The translations under genes were made by a program, and so were the position numbers. Under the pieces are notes generated by a model. It was given only the letters and a program-made list of their open reading frames with translations, had not been told where the DNA came from and searched no databases. A stretch of DNA of 64,000 bases. Origin: Cyanobacterium aponinum PCC 10605. Lineage in GTDB: Bacteria > Cyanobacteriota > Cyanobacteriia > Cyanobacteriales > Cyanobacteriaceae. The stretch is taken from NCBI RefSeq assembly GCF_000317675.1, contig NC_019776.1, positions 1 to 64,000 of the forward strand, read 5' to 3'. Each line of letters opens with the position of its first letter. The stretch's first letter is position 1. Positions 63,805-64,000 of the stretch are shown here, in pieces.

Positions 63805-64000
63805 CCTGAGAATATCAGTTCTTGCTTAGAAAAGGTATCAGGTTGCAGGTGTCAGATGTCAGGGGAAATAAAAACTATGATATTTTTCAAGGGAATGGGG
63901 AGAGATTTATGCTTTAAGGTTATCGTCTCTATTTTAGAGAAATATCCAATGTGTGTTACAATCTTGATTATCTTGAAAACTAAAGAAATTTTAACATGAG
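63805..64000. repeat. Repeat-bearing end of the window
   Basis: Directly after the stop, CCTGAGAATATCAG resembles a diverged MITE-like end, followed by AGGTATCAGGTTGCAGGTGT heptamers. The remaining about 130 bases look unique. An ATG at 63996 may open a gene beyond the window, with no way to judge it. Confidence 0.5.

Noticed and set aside
63996-64000. ATG at the window end as a partial gene
   Set aside because: Only five bases remain; there is no evidence for a coding sequence.

Overview
The window is chromosomal DNA of a low-GC unicellular cyanobacterium, most like the Cyanobacterium/Geminocystis group. The evidence is the gene content (DesC-type desaturase, CyanoP-like lipoprotein, glycosyl-diacylglycerol synthase-like GT2, short RRM proteins, DUF3386 and DUF3318 families, NhaS3-like antiporter), the many HIP1 octamers (GCGATCGC), and the AT-rich codon use. 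The genus is an inference. Almost all genes are single-copy housekeeping genes on both strands with little operon structure, and the spaces between them are unusually rich in small repeats.

Layout. 1-810 is the end of a CRISPR array with 37-bp repeats; its orientation points to a leader at about 811-1130, and no cas gene is visible. 1142-10874: DUF3386 protein, tRNA nucleotidyltransferase, a large CHAT-domain protein, a Na+/H+ antiporter, a TIGR01777 oxidoreductase, a GAF protein, a small secreted protein and a pentapeptide-repeat protein. 10972-20245: GH38 alpha-mannosidase, a PIN toxin-antitoxin pair, aldo/keto reductase, Ser/Thr kinase, desC, glcE. 20247-29302: transglutaminase-like protein, bioD, prs, a repeat-filled 1.1-kb gap, then asd-dapA-rnj. 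29753-39398: orphan ABC permease, CruG-like GT2, queA, hisS, aquaporin, a lone dndE, an RRM protein and tandem mgtE genes. 39952-50683: CyanoP-like, pyrE, tRNA-Ile(CAU), CNNM/CorC-type protein, second RRM protein, msrA, NAD-binding protein, HAD hydrolase, UvrD-like helicase, rpsN, moaC. 50716-63804: CheA-type hybrid kinase with two receivers, membrane-anchored PIN protein, hisB, phosphotransacetylase-like protein, peroxiredoxin, an intact IS200/IS605 element (tnpB/tnpA), MgdA-like GT2, DUF3318 protein.

Two things stand out. First, the protein at 3412-5880 joins a CHAT caspase-like protease domain with intact His/Cys dyad, a degenerate macro domain and a C-terminal segment resembling phage Gp157. 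That architecture suggests a regulated protease in conflict or stress responses, and it is the best candidate here for an undescribed system. Second, the intergenic DNA is built from a modular repeat vocabulary: MITE-like elements of about 220-250 bp with CCTGAGTTCGG/CCTCAGTTCGG ends (one flanked by a perfect 8-bp direct repeat), heptanucleotide tandem tracts of several different units, 20-bp perfect palindromes, and modules that begin at stop codons. One small palindrome has entered the coding frame of the mannosidase.

All assignments come from reading the sequence and from recalled family knowledge; no database search was run.
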